64,000 nucleotides of DNA from Hymenopellis radicata (GCA_015501595.1 JADNRX010000154.1:57522-121521), one strand, 5' to 3'. Numbered from the stretch's first letter, positions 33,643 through 45,964 are shown. Notes: generated from the letters alone by a model not told the origin. Translations and numbers: made by a program.

Positions 33643-36600
33643 ATGGATTCCGTTCAAGAAATCGAGGCAATTGAGGACTGGGACAACTATAAGGGCCTCG
33701 ACGTCGAGGACGAGAAGCCTTTGGGGATGTCTTTTGATATTAAGGTAACCCACTTCCGCCAGCGCATACAGACGCGTTACTCACCTTCATCCAATAGGGC
33801 GACTTGGAAAACGTGTTGCGTGGAGAGCTCCGATTCAATGGCTCATTTTCACATCAGATTAATTATCCCGACGCCCTCAACCCATGCCTACATCTCGACG
33901 GACTAGGACCAATTGGTCTACCGTTAAGCGAACGCGAAGCCCGTGAGATAATCGGACAGTCCGCGTCTACACGAAACAGTGATGGAAAAGACGTGATTTG
34001 GTCTTTTCCGGGTGATAAGGTATGCGTAATACTCGTTCTCTACGATAATTGTTCATCATGTCCCATTAGGTCCGTTTTGACAACCCAGGATGGGAAGCCT
34101 GGATCAAGGATATCGTTGGACCGGCCATGAATGCGGCCTTGGACACGCGAGTATCTCTAACCGTCGTTCAATATAAGCTAAAGAGTCTGACTCTGCGAGG
34201 ACGCCACACAAAGTACGTCATACAATGACATCATGCGCCAAATTTCTGAATTTGAAATTTCCAGTTCGATTGATTGCTTTGAAGAGTGCGTTAGTCCCGT
34301 CTTGCACGAGCTTGATTCTGATAAAATGGCAGGATTCGCGACGACTCTCAACAATACGGAACGCTTTCCATCATTCTTCCCTCGCATCATGTCGGTGGTC
34401 AAGTTCACATCATACATGAAGGAACCACGAAAACGTTCAACACCGAAGGCCACAGTGCTCCATCTCTAACTGCTATTGCCGCATACACCGCCGTTAGCCA
34501 AAGACTAGATCCCATCCACTCGGGATATGTGGCGTGTCTATGCTACGAGCTCGCGTTTCTCGGCAAACCACAGTCTATCCCCCGCCTTCCTGACCTCGGA
34601 AGAGCAATGATGCGGCTTCGCCGTGTATTCCGCTCCTGGAGGCTACGATTGGACTATGCAGGGGAAGATGAGGACGATGAAGATGAGGACTCGGAGTTCG
34701 ATGAAGATGAAGCGCCCCCTGAATGTGTCGCTTGCTTTTTCCACCACACTTACGATGATGGTACGGCCAATTTCAAGGCAGTGACTTTGAGAGGCCCTGA
34801 TCTACTGATGCTCAAACACATCGCACCTCTGGCGAAAGCTTACGGTTTCAATCTGCATCTGGCGCATGTCACGTACAAGGAACGCGGTCATGCTAGTGTC
34901 GACAGTGTCCGCAGCACGCGGTTTGGTCGTTGTGGTGGCTGCTCTGATCATGACATCAGTGATTGTGACGAGGACTTCGGTTACTGGAGTGATACGGTTG
35001 ACGTGAACAAACTTTGCATGGACGACGAGGTGGAGTCAACCGAGGTCGATTTGTCGATTCTGGCCCTCGATGGGATGCCAATGCAGATGTCTGGTACAAC
35101 AATAGAAGCGATCATGGAAGACAAGGATGGTCACAAATATTTCACCAACGGCAGGCTAGATGACGGGGAGAAAAACACCCAGCTTCGAGAGGCAGAGACG
35201 AACGGTATGTGTTTCGGACTTTTGTATTTCTAGTCAGCTCATCGTTGAACACCAGTGGGGAACCCTCACATACTGTAAGAGCCTTCTCCAATATACTTAC
35301 ACCGACTGACACATGCAATTTCAGCATACAACCGTTGTGCTCTCATCATTACTCCGGAGGACTCGGCGACCGTTGACTTCGCCGTCGGCGATGTACGCGA
35401 ATTTGCTTGTATGGCTTTGAAGTCCTCTACATCGGAGACACCAACGGCGAAAGAACAGCGACTCGTGGAAGCTCTCCTGGCGTGGTTAACCAAGAACAGA
35501 ACTGTGGCGACAACAGAGGCCAGCGTGTTAGCCCTGAACTCAACTGTTGCCAAGGTATTGCGGGATAGCGCCGTTCGTTGGAACAGTGCCGATCTTTTTT
35601 TGAAAACACTGGAAGGTTGTGGCTTGGACCAATGCATCAAGGTGGCGGGAATCGATGTATTGTTATCTGGGTATCGATCGTTCGACTGGGGCATTTTCAA
35701 AGCCGTGTAAGTTCCTTACTGATAGTGACTGCCTGGGCTAACAACTTTTTAGCTATTCGGAGATCCTATCCAAAACGATGTCTATCACTCTTCGTGCTCG
35801 ACTCATCGACGACATACTAGCTACAGGACAATCTGACTCCGACGTTCTTTCCTGGTGCGAGACGCAGAAAGAACTCGCTCTGGACACGTTCCAGAAACTC
35901 GATGTGTCTGGGATCGACTGGATAATGAAAGTCGTCCAGTCCAAGCAGGATCCGACTGACTATTTGCGCACAGTGTACGCCTTTATTGTTCTGACGATTT
36001 CTGTTTGGCTCAACGAGGCGTTTACAGTCTGATTCCTCGTCTGCACTCCGTTCAGCCGTATAACCTCCAAGTCTGGGCAGCTCTTTTAACATACGTTGAA
36101 AAGTGTCCCTCCGAATCCCCTGCATGGACCGGGACAGAGCATTTAGAGATTATACGTGCATGCCTCGGGCGTGTTGCTAGCGAAATGCCACCCTATCGGA
36201 CAGCGAAACAGAAAACATATTCTAACCCACCTTACACGTTGGTTCCCACCGTGGATCCTATTCTCTCCATTCTAGAACTGGGCACTCGCTTCAATTGTTT
36301 TCAAGTTTGTCTCCCTCTTCTCCACAATATGTTCTTGCAACGAGAGAGGCAAAAGACCGCCCACCCCAAGCGACCCCCGAACGAATATTATTCGGCGCTT
36401 GTGCCCAAAGTGGAGAAGTTCCTCCAGGCCAAGCCGGAGTTGAGCCAATTCCTCGAGCCTTTCTTTTCGCAAGCTGCCTCTGTTCTCCTGTCATCGAATT
36501 CGACGCTCACGACGTTCACCCAAGAATTACGCACTGCGTTGTTGCGGTCTAGGGACGCTATCAAGATTTTGCAGACATTGTGGGTTCATCAGTTGCGATT

Positions 36601-37613
36601 CAAAATGACTCGACTGATTGATATCGTCTTTTCCAGTCTAACAGCAGATCGCGTGAAGGCACTTGTAGCGGGCCAGGGTGTTTCACTCAAGTATCTGTCC
36701 ACCTTCATGTCCGAGAATCTTCGGTCCCAGGCTGACTCGTCAGAGTCCTTGACGACTCTTCAAGGCATGCTCAAGCTTTGTCTTACTGGCATGATTGGCA
36801 GCTTCAATCAGTCATCATTGACAAACTATTATCGTTCCAACGACGGAATTGAACTTCTTACGCACTGCTTCACCCTCCAACTCTCTAGCGACGTAGACCA
36901 AGTCCTCGCACGCTTTTTAGCTTTGCCTCTATCTAACGAGCCCGGATATATTCAGAACGGACTGGTATCGCTGCTCAAACACCTGCCCAAGTTTCTGACC
37001 ACACAGCAATTATCCTTGCTGGATGCACCCTTTTCGACATTCGCTGCTGAAATCGCAAAGAAGTTCGTTCGATATACCATCGGAACACGGCCATCGCAGG
37101 TGGTTTCTCTTCGAGAGCTGCAAGCTGTCGGATGCGGATGCGAACCCTGTCGCACTTCGTTGGTGCCTTTCTTGACCAACGACCTCCCGAAAGTAGACAT
37201 CAGAGTCACAGCAGCTACCCAGACCCATTTAGAACATCAGCTAATGTTCGCCAAAAAATGGGGCTTCACGTGGACTACTATTCGACAAGGGACTTTGCAG
37301 GTAGGACAGAGAGTTCCGTGTATCAAGTTCGTTCTGACCAAATATCCTTTTTCTTATTCAGGTCGTGAAACCTCAGCGCATGATCGATGTTGGGAGGTGG
37401 GCTGGTGCCCAGACGAGAGGATACGCTTTCCTCGGGCTCTTGGGAGACGACCAGCAGCAGCGGCAGATCTTGGGCTCGGATTATGTGTGGGTGACGGGGA
37501 CCATTGCGGGGACAGCGACTCCGCCCGCATTACCTCTCGAGACACAAGCGAACGGTACAAAGCGGGGGCCTGATGCTTCTAGCGGACAATCGAAAAAGCC
37601 TCGCCTGTCGTGA
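33643..37613 (+). CDS. 2OG-Fe(II)-oxygenase-like protein, right copy (B)
   Basis: The best-preserved copy of the duplicated paralogue. The N-terminus MDSVQEIEAIEDWDNYKGL is followed by GELRFNGSFSHQINYPDALN, LHLDGLGPIGLPLSEREARE, FPGDK, VVQYKLKSLTLRGRHT, YGTLSIILPSHHVGGQVHI and a degenerate distal site, AAYTAVSQRLDPIHSGYVAC. An acidic linker follows, then FKAVTLRGPDLLMLKHIAPL and, from about 35,300, a roughly 700-residue alpha-helical half ending GCGCEPCRTSLVPFLTND, LGDDQQQRQILGSDYVWV and KKPRLS. The iron ligands HxD and His are not conserved, so enzymatic activity is doubtful. One exon joint near 35,190-35,240 could not be resolved. Confidence 0.8.
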
Positions 37614-38257
37614 AGTCTCCTAGTCTTTGAAATGTTCTTATACTCTTATAATGCCGACAGATGCTTTATTATACAACGTTACCTATAGTTTCTTGCTACA
37701 ATTTTTGTTGGACGATGTTGACATACTTATGGCGGCGTATCAGGAATCGGGCTGATGTATGTACCGGATTCCATTAATGGTTTTCGTATTGTGGCGTACG
37801 CACCTTAGATTAGCCTTCTGCTTATACTTAGTTTTATAGACATATGGTCCTTCGGATACTACTGCTTCAAAAAGCCCGCGCCCGTGAATTTGTTGCACAA
37901 TGATTCTGTTTATACTTTCCTTATACTACTTACACAGAAGCACTGACGGCGTATTCTACATTGACCAAGTGTCTATCCAATCATTGCATCAATGACGGTT
38001 CTTGGCATCAGGTGGACATCTCAGAAAATGTAGTCAGTTCTGGTGAGATGTTGAGGAATAGATCCACGTACGCTTCGAGAAGTCACGAGAGTGCACGCTA
38101 CAACTTAGCGTGCACTCCCGACTCCCAAATCCATCCGTGTCGGATCAGTTCTGCCATGGTGCTGATCCGACTTGACTAATACCAGTTTCGCGAATAGTGC
38201 TGGTACCACAACCGGACGCTCAAGATCCCCTTAGTTCCCAAAGAAAGACAAGTCGTA
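37614..38257. other. Right-arm flank with short paralogue remnant and hairpins
   Basis: The 3' flank of gene B. Around 37,860-37,920 is a much-shortened counterpart of the left-arm relic (tcaaaaagcccgcgcccgtg). The 12-bp hairpin lies at 38,089-38,117 and the GTCGGATCAG hairpin around 38,139-38,171. No gene. Confidence 0.6.
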
Positions 38258-38510
38258 CTGTATACTTTCGACCGGATGTTCGCTGGTCGTGATGCGTTAT
38301 GCAACGAACTTATATGAACTAAGTTCGTTGCCAGGCACGGAGCCCCGACTTACCGCATTTGGACGTCCCGCCGTAGGCGGGAGCGAAATTTTTACCGTTT
38401 TGGGCCATCTGACCCTGAAATTGAGGTCCGTGACGCGTTATCCTAAGCGATAAGTTCGGTTCGTTGCCCTCCGTGATCCGTTATTCGAATATACGGTCGA
38501 AAGTATACAG
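38258..38510. mobile_element. 253-bp MITE with 17-bp TIRs and TA target duplication
   Basis: The ends CTGTATACTTTCGACCG and CGGTCGAAAGTATACAG are exact complements. TA flanks both sides (38,256-38,257 and 38,511-38,512). The left arm has the uninterrupted site GTCG-TA-TCAG. It contains internal inverted repeats around aagttcgttg and the hairpin CCCGCC-gta-GGCGGG, but no coding frame. TA duplications point to mobilisation by a Tc1/mariner-superfamily transposase encoded elsewhere (inference). Confidence 0.9.
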
Positions 38511-39130
38511 TATCAGTTCTGCAACACGGTGCTGATACGACGTCGTCCTTTGCCAGTACCAGATGCGCACGCATCGTTTTCATAAACAGTCGTTTGCCAG
38601 ACGACCGTTGAAATGTCCCCTGATCCCAAAAGTCTTCCCAGATCGCAATGGAAGAAGTATGCCCCAGTACCCAAAGTTGACGCAGATGACCTGCGTCTAG
38701 AGCCTCCCAAAAAAGACAAATCATATCAGTTCTGCAACATGGTGCTGATACGACTTCGTCCTTTGCCAGTGCCAGATGCGCACGCATCATTTCCATTAAC
38801 AGTCATTTGCCAGACGACCGTTAGAATGCCCCCTGATCCCAAAAGTCTTCCCCTTCCCAGGTCGCAATGGAAGAAGTATGCCCCCAGTACCCAAAGTTGA
38901 CGCAGATGAACTGCGTCTAGAGCCCCCGGTTCCCAAAGTAGTTATATGCCCCCGGTTCCCGAAGTTTGTCAATGCCCCAGTGCCCACTGTACTTCCCCAG
39001 CCAGGAAGGAAGTACGAATAAGTCCCCAGTCCCAATGCCCCCAGAACCCAAGACACTTCCCCAGGAAGTATGAGTAAGCCCCCAGTGCCAGTGCCATGTT
39101 TTACGCGTATGAAACCTCCCGTACCCACAA
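38511..39130. repeat. Hairpin-rich tandem repeat behind the right kinase
   Basis: Inverted counterpart of 9,480-10,130. It has two long units with gacgcagatgacctgcgtc-type hairpins and several cccccagtrcccaaag-type short motifs, including one extra block (about 39,010-39,090) not present in the left arm. Confidence 0.75.
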
Positions 39131-39277
39131 GAGAAACATCTGTAAACGAGCGAATAACCAAAAGAGTGTGAGTTGAATGATTGAATCGCGAACATAATTG
39201 GACCGGCCAATTATGAACGCTTGATTAGCAGCGCGGGTTGATTCCAGCAAAATATCCTACATCCCGTTCTGCGACAT

Positions 39278-40340
39278 TCATCGGCGGGAGAGGAACATCC
39301 AATAACGGTCGTTCGAGCCGAGTAACAGGGGAGATACCCCTGCAATAGCGATGTTCATCAGAGTCGAGCCACCTCCAGAGTCCTTGCATGGCGGACTGGG
39401 CCGTGGGAGTTCGATCCTGGACTCCATAAAGAATGTTTCGATTTGTGCAATGAACATACGCAGCCGAGAAAGCGAGATGCGTCTAAGAGGCTCGACCTGG
39501 AAAATACATTTGAACAATTCGTTGCACTCTGCCGAGATGCGGATCGGCATTGTCTTTGCGATGGAGTCGGGATCGTCGAGGTACAATCGGAAGAGAGGAT
39601 CCTCCTCCTCAGCGCTGGCCCACGGAAAGCAGTCGGTTACAAGATTGACCAGGATGATTCCCACGGACCAGATGTCGTTGTATTCTGAGTAGTAGTAAGC
39701 GGTAGTGTACTCTGACCCGATGCACTCTGCAGCAAGTCAGTATCAGGCATTAAATGTGAATCAGAAACATACCTGGTGACATGTAAGGTAAGGTTCCCAC
39801 CCGATACTCATTCGAAGCGCGCTTCTCCGTCGACAAGCCAAAGTCAGCCAAGAACACCCTACTCCCATCGCTGGAAGTCAGGATATTCTCTGGCTTCAAG
39901 TCACGGTGGTAAACCCCCTTCTCATGACAAGACATTAGACCATCAATTATCTGAATCATGGTCGAACGGATCAAGTGGTCGTTGTGTCTGAACTGGCCCT
40001 TTCCGAGCCGAGTGCCCACGTCGTCTCCGCGGCAGAGAGCCAGAAGCATGTAGCTGTAAGGACCCTCGACGATGTGTTCATGGAGGGTAACGACGTTGTG
40101 GTGCTCAGAGACCCGCTTGTGGAGTTCAATTTCAGCGCTTTGTAGCTCCTCTTCGTACGAACCAGGTGGGGGAGCGAACATGACCTTCACCGCGTATTGC
40201 AGTGGGCAGGCCGCCTGGATGTCCACAGCCTCGTATACCGCGCCAAAGGAGCCAGCACCGAGAAACTTCTTGAGATGGAGGCGACCGTGGTCGACGACAG
40301 TGTTGGTGAAGTCAGGGAGAGAGATGGATTGGGCAGGCAT
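39278..40340 (-). CDS. Ser/Thr protein kinase, Ran1/Ksp1-like (right copy)
   Basis: Exons 40,340-39,773 and 39,726-39,278. The kinase core is complete and close to the left copy: LGAGSFGAVYEAVD, YAVKVMF, YHRDLKPEN, ADFGLS, SPECIGSEYTT and WSVGIILVNLVTD. A one-base deletion relative to the left copy shortens and changes the C-terminal tail (ends RYWMFLSRR) but leaves the kinase domain whole. The activation-segment end keeps the canonical SPE, which the left copy has as SPD, so this copy looks the more canonical. The upstream 220 bp are shared with the left copy. Confidence 0.85.
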
Positions 40341-40864
40341 GTTGGATATGAGAATGATTGGTGGAAAGCGTAGAAAGCAGCGGTGAAAGCGATAGAAAGC
40401 AGCGAAGACAAGTCAAACTATCAAAGTCTGACAAGGTAAGAGTAGAGAAGGAAAGAGGACGATCGAAAAAGGAGCCAGTGGTTTTGTGCCACAATATTTT
40501 CACATGATATTGGTACTGGTTCTTGCCCCGATCTAGGTGAGAGGAGAAATACGCCACACTGCAAAACAGACTGCATGAAAACTTGTATCAAATAACATTT
40601 CATGGAAAGCTGTAGCCGAAGAACAGATTTGTTGTCAACTTGTTATTTGGAGGACTTACTAACAACAGGCTTAGCGCGTCGCGACCCGAGGCTGACTTGG
40701 TGGCTTGAGCGAGTAACTTTTAAGTAAGCCGAAAATCGCTGCCTCATCGTGGTTGACATGAATGATGACGCGTCTTCGGTGTCGGCCGAAGTCGGACGTG
40801 TCCCGTGCCGATATGGATTCGTCAGATCAGGTAAGCCCGCCTCGACTCTCACTTTCACCACCAT
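40341..40864. promoter_or_regulatory. Divergent promoter region, kinase B and m-AAA protease
   Basis: 40,341-40,564 belongs to the right arm, and 40,565-40,864 is unique sequence before the protease. An ATG at 40,814 followed by a gtaagc donor could be an upstream exon, but no peptide evidence supports it. Confidence 0.4.
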
Positions 40865-43436
40865 ATGCTGCTGCGTTCAATACGGGCTGCTCGTCTCTCT
40901 GCCTCGCTTAGGACAAGAGCAGCGACATACGGCTCGCCCAGACTTTACTCTTCACTTTCACCACCACCACCGCCACGACCCAAGAACACTGGAAAAGCAG
41001 GGCAAAACCCAGCACCGGCAAACCAGAAAAATGAGGCAGGCAGTGCTGTGAAGGAAAAGGATAAGAAGGCGGAAGAGGTACCGAAGGATCAGGCCAAGAA
41101 TGACGAACTGAAGGGTCTCGAGGGCTTTTTCCGGCAGTACCGCAGCGAACAGCAGAAACAGCAGGGCCAGCAGCACACGGACTCGTCGCAGAAGAAAGAG
41201 GATGAGCCGTCAGGTAAGAAGAACTCGCCGCCGCCGCCGCCACCACCACCTTCTCCGAATAACACTCCTTCCAATAACAACATCATGCTCTGGATCGGTG
41301 CTCTCATCACTGCCCACTTCCTTCTAAACGGCACCGGAAATTCCAGCTCGCGCGAGATAACTTGGCAGGAATTCCGTACGGCTTTCCTCGACAAGGGCCT
41401 TGTCGACAAGCTTATCGTCGTAAACGGTGACAAAGTTCGCGTCAAACTGCACTCGAATGCTACCGGGACTATGTATGGCGGCAACATCACCACAAGTGGA
41501 GATTATTACTTCTCTATCGGCAGCGTGGAGGCCTTTGAACGGCGTCTTGACGAGGCCCAGAACGAACTCGGCATTCCAAGTCACGAACGTATACCCGTGG
41601 CCTACCATGAAGAGACATCTACCAGTTCTATCATCCTGCAGTTGGCACCTACAATCGCTACCATCGCGTTCATTTACTGGCTTACTCGAAAAAGCGGTGC
41701 AGGTGGAGGCGGAAGTGGTGGAATCTTCAGTTTTGGCAAGAGCAAGGCCAAACTCTTCGACAAAGACACGCAGGTCAAGATCAAGTTCAGCGATGTCGCT
41801 GGCATGGACGAGGCCAAGGAGGAGATTATGGAGTTTGTTCAGTTCCTCAAGGAGCCTCAGAAGTACCAGAAACTTGGTGCCAAGATTCCCCGTGGCGCCA
41901 TCCTCTCAGGTCCTCCCGGTACTGGTAAAACATTACTTGCCAAGGCTACTGCTGGCGAGGCTTCCGTTCCTTTCCTTTCCGTCTCGGGTTCTGAATTCGT
42001 CGAGATGTTCGTCGGCGTCGGTTCATCACGAGTTCGCGACCTCTTCGCCTCTGCACGCAAATCCGCTCCTTGTATCATCTTCGTTGATGAGATCGACGCT
42101 ATTGGAAAGTCTCGACAGGGTGGCAAGATGACCGGCGGAAATGACGAACGGGAATCTACGCTCAATCAGTTGCTGGTGGAAATGGACGGTTTCAGTTCCC
42201 ATGAGCACATAGTCGTCCTTGCGGGTACCAATCGTCCTGATGTTCTGGACTCCGCTTTGATGCGACCTGGCCGATTCGACAGGCACATCTCCATCGACAA
42301 CCCCGATGTCACTGGCCGGAAGGGCATTTACAAAGTTCATCTCAAGCCGTTGAAGCTTTCGGAGGAGCTCTTGAAGGACGTTGATGCTCTTGCACATCGA
42401 TTGGCTGTCCTCACGCCTGGTTTCTCTGGCGCTGACGTTGCCAACGTCTGTAACGAGGCTGCACTACGTGCGGCTCGTCGCGGCGCCGAGTCTGTGGGCG
42501 ACATAGACTTTGAGACCGCCATCGAGCGTGTTATCGTCGGTTTAGAGAAGAAGACCAAGGTCCTAGGTCCCGATGAGAAGAAGGTTGTCGCATATCACGA
42601 GGCGGGCCATGCTGTCTGCGGTTGGTTCCTCGAGCACGCACATCCCTTGCTCAAGGTCAGCATCATCCCTCGAGGTGCAGGTGCTTTGGGCTATGCACAA
42701 GTGAGTGTTTCCGTTATCCCTGCGCGTTCTTCTTCCTTACGCGCCGCTCTAGTACCTTCCTAACGAACGGTATCTCATGTCGACGCCGCAAATGTACGAC
42801 TCGATATGCATGACGCTCGGCGGACGTGTCTCGGAGGAGATTTTCTTCGGTGCTGAGAACATCACCTCGGGTGCGCAGGACGATCTCAGCAAAATCACCA
42901 AGATGGCCTTTGAGGCTTGTGCCAACTATGGCATGAACAACATCATTGGTCCTGTCAGTTATGGTGGCCGGCGTGGCGCCCAAGAGGGCTGGACGAAGCC
43001 GTTCAGCGAGAAGACTGCTGAGTTGCTAGACAATGAAGTCCGGAAAATGATCACGTAGGTCTCCTACTCCATCTCCCCGTATTTTATGCTCACGTTGTAT
43101 AGGACTATGTATGCACGGACGAAGGACTTATTAACGAAGCACCGGGAGAAGGTAGAGAAGGTGGCGAAGCGGCTCATGGAGAAGGAGGTTCTGACCCGGT
43201 TTGTGTTTATCTTTTCGTCGAATGAATGGCCTTTGCTGACCCCCCATTTCAGAGAAGACATGATCGACCTGCTGGGCAAACGGCCCTTCAGCGGGAAGGA
43301 TGACATGGACAAATGGCTCGACGAGCACGGGTCTGAGCGCAAGAAAGTCCCTCTTCCCATCCCCGACGTGGACGCCACTCCCAATCCCCTGCCGGAACCC
43401 TCTGTCGCGGCCAAGACCGTGGACCCCCGGACATAA
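40865..43436 (+). CDS. Mitochondrial m-AAA protease subunit (Afg3/Yta12 family)
   Basis: ATP-dependent inner-membrane metalloprotease facing the matrix; degrades misfolded membrane proteins and processes ribosomal protein L32. Exons 40,865-42,700, 42,753-43,054, 43,103-43,198 and 43,253-43,436 give 805 residues. It has a basic mitochondrial presequence ([19 protein letters not shown]), a Pro-rich linker, a first membrane span ([18 protein letters not shown]), a second ([14 protein letters not shown]), Walker A GPPGTGKT, Walker [12 protein letters not shown], the second region of homology ([13 protein letters not shown]) and the zinc site HEAGH. The C-terminus is acidic and Pro-rich. No break. 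A fragment of its 5' end is repeated at 3,002-3,100. Confidence 0.92.
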
Positions 43437-43540
43437 TCACCATTCACCTCTTCGTCGCCTGATGTATCGTATAGTCATGGGTATTGCATTTCTATTTACA
43501 TAAATTCGCTCTCTTCCTGGCATTTTGTACAAATATACTC

Positions 43541-45964
43541 TCATAAAACGTATCTAAACCCGCTCCATTCGTCGCCCTTGTCAACGCGAGCGGCGAGGAT
43601 GCTCTCGTAGCGGCCGTTTCGCTCGTGGGCGTTCTTGTTGTCGATGACTTCGATGACTTCGTCGCGTTCGCCGCGGTCGCGGGCGGCATTTTCTCTTTTT
43701 AAGAGCACGATGAAGAGGGCGGAGCAGATCCAGCCGATGGCGATGTATGCGAGTACGATGCCGTGGCCCATTGGGTACCAGGGTTTATCTGAAGCTCGGT
43801 ACTGTTGTTGAAAGGTTGTAAATGATGTTTCCGATAAGTGGAGATTGAGCTTACGATGTTTGAAGTCACGGCTCCGTTGATGTTGCCAAATCCTATTGCC
43901 ATGGCTAGTGTTACGCCACGCTTGTAGACTCCTTCAACGTTACCGGCCACCCATGCACTGCACCATATATGCTTTGAATAACGAAGAACTTGATCAGGTA
44001 ATGTGCTCACACTGAGTTGGCTGTGAAGAGCGATTACATGTGTCAGCTATATTCGGGCCAGGTCTGCCGTGACTTACGAATAGTTGGATAGATGGCTCTG
44101 CAGCGACATCAGCGACGATTGAGGGAGTCGAGATTCGTCACTTACGACGCAGCAAGGAAGACAGCAAAGTAGGACAGTCCAGGAGTGCGCGAAGCAACTA
44201 GGATGATGTAGCCGGCTAGACCTTTGGGATGTTGGACGTTAGTTGACATTATGCCACTATCGTATTCGATTACCTGTTCCGAACAGTACCCTGCGGACGT
44301 TGTCAGTTGTACTTATTTACAGAGAACACGACGGCTGCGAACGCACAAGTTGATGTAGCCGCGATGGCCTATTCGGTCGCCCAGGAAGCCTATAGCACAG
44401 GTCATGATGCATCCCCAGGCGTATACTGGGACTGAAAGGAGATTGGCTTCGGTGGATTTGTATCCGAGCTGAGAAGATAATAAACATTAGAGGGTGTGCA
44501 CTTAACAGGAAACCTAAACATACTTGTTGGATGATTGTTGGCAGGAATAACGAGAACGCGAAGAGTGGCCCATCGCTAGATACTTTGTTAATTAGGACAC
44601 ACCGAGACCGGAGAAAAGCGCACAATCCCATGTAGATACCCACTATGTATTCAATGAGATTACACTCATGAGATAGTATGTTAAAGAGAAGGACCTACTG
44701 GCGACCCACGTCTTCCAATCCTTCAAACTCTGCCAGATGTACTTGGTCTTGTACTTCTCACCAGCAGCACTAAGCTTCATATCGCCTTGGAGTCGTCGAA
44801 CAATGAAAACCCCTTACATACAATAGCTGATGAGTCCGCGCTCTGCAACCGTGAAGCAACCACCACTCACTCTCTGTTTCACTGACAAACTTGGCTGTCT
44901 CCGGGAAGTCTTGTATGACCCAGAACGACGCCACGCCGACCAAGACGGTGAAGAGCCCCTCGAGGATGAAGATCCACCGCCAGCCTTCCAAACCGCCGAT
45001 GCCGTCCATGTTGTGGATGGCCGCGGATAAGAGGCCGCCTGGATTGCAAGTTTAGTTTAGTTGGAATGGATTATGATGTGGGGCGGATGACGCGACGAAC
45101 TGAATGCTCCAGCGACTGTGGCTGAGGAGAAGAAGACTGCGACGCGCGATCCAAGTTCGGAGCGTTTGTACCAACTGAGAGACGTCAATTTGAGGGTAGG
45201 GATGGAGGGAGAAAGGGTATTAGACGCGCACCTGGAGATGTAGAAGACGATTCCAGGATACATTCCAGCTTCGGCGACGCCGAGGAAGATGCGGACGGCT
45301 GTGTGTGTGAAGAAGAAGAAGATTAGATGGCGTATCAACCCTCCCGAGACTCGGACGCGCCTAGGAGACCACCATAGTTGTGCAAAATCCCATGTAATGT
45401 CTGATTCGGTCAAGTAGGCAAGAAGGACGTATTTGGGATGGGGGGACCCTCGTACCGTGACGACACCCCAGAAGAATATCATGAGAGATAGCCAGACGGA
45501 GGGCTTGAGTCTGCGTAGGAAGAACATTGCTAACGGGCTAGAATTAACGTATTCGTCAGGTCCCCATACTTAAGAAGCGATCGAGTGCAGTAGGCTTGCC
45601 TCAAAAAGCGCGTACGGGAAGAAGAACAACGTCAACGCGATGAGATATTGGTTATCAGAAATGTTGATATCAGTCTCAAGCCCGTATAGCTAGCCCAATA
45701 AGTACACCGCGTTCAGTTATGACTTTTGCTTGTTCAAAAGTAATGACGCACCTTTGCATTGCCGATAGTCCCTCGATCCAAGAAATTCAACAAGTACAGC
45801 AAGGCAAGCCACGGAATCACGTAGAGATCCACTTTTCGCATCAATTTGCTCTCATTGACACTGGACGTGTCCACCTCTGGTCGATAGAGATCATCGTGGT
45901 TGGGAGTACTACCGGAAGCCGTGACGTCAACAGGCTCTTTTTGTAACGAGCTTGAGTCCGCCAT
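43541..45964 (-). CDS. MFS carrier, allantoate/nicotinate permease (ACS) family
   Basis: Plasma-membrane symporter of the anion:cation symporter group (Dal5/Tna1-like). Exon 1 encodes a hydrophilic N-terminus, then KVDLYVIPWLALLYLLNFLD with the family RGTIGNAK motif. Later pieces are YGLETDINISDNQYLIALTL, RRLKPSVWLSLMIFFWGVVT, VRIFLGVAEAGMYPGIVFYI, EGWRWIFILEGLFTVLVGVA, GTVR..AGYIILVAS, SAWVAGNVEGVYKRGVTLAM and the C-terminus GDEWSGFRYVL. About 12 introns, some exons very short. The exon after YALFE seems to use a GC donor (gag/gcaagc), and the next exon is out of phase by one or two bases. Substrate unknown. Confidence 0.85.

Larger units (their letters stand above)
33308..40564. repeat. Right arm of the large inverted duplication
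   Basis: Reverse-complement match of 8,102-16,112. It is shorter (7.26 kb against 8.01 kb) because it lacks the 543-bp TIR element and most of the paralogue relic, but it carries a 253-bp MITE. The outer end (ttttgcagtgtggcg) lies about 300 bp upstream of the AAA-protease start. Confidence 0.9.
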
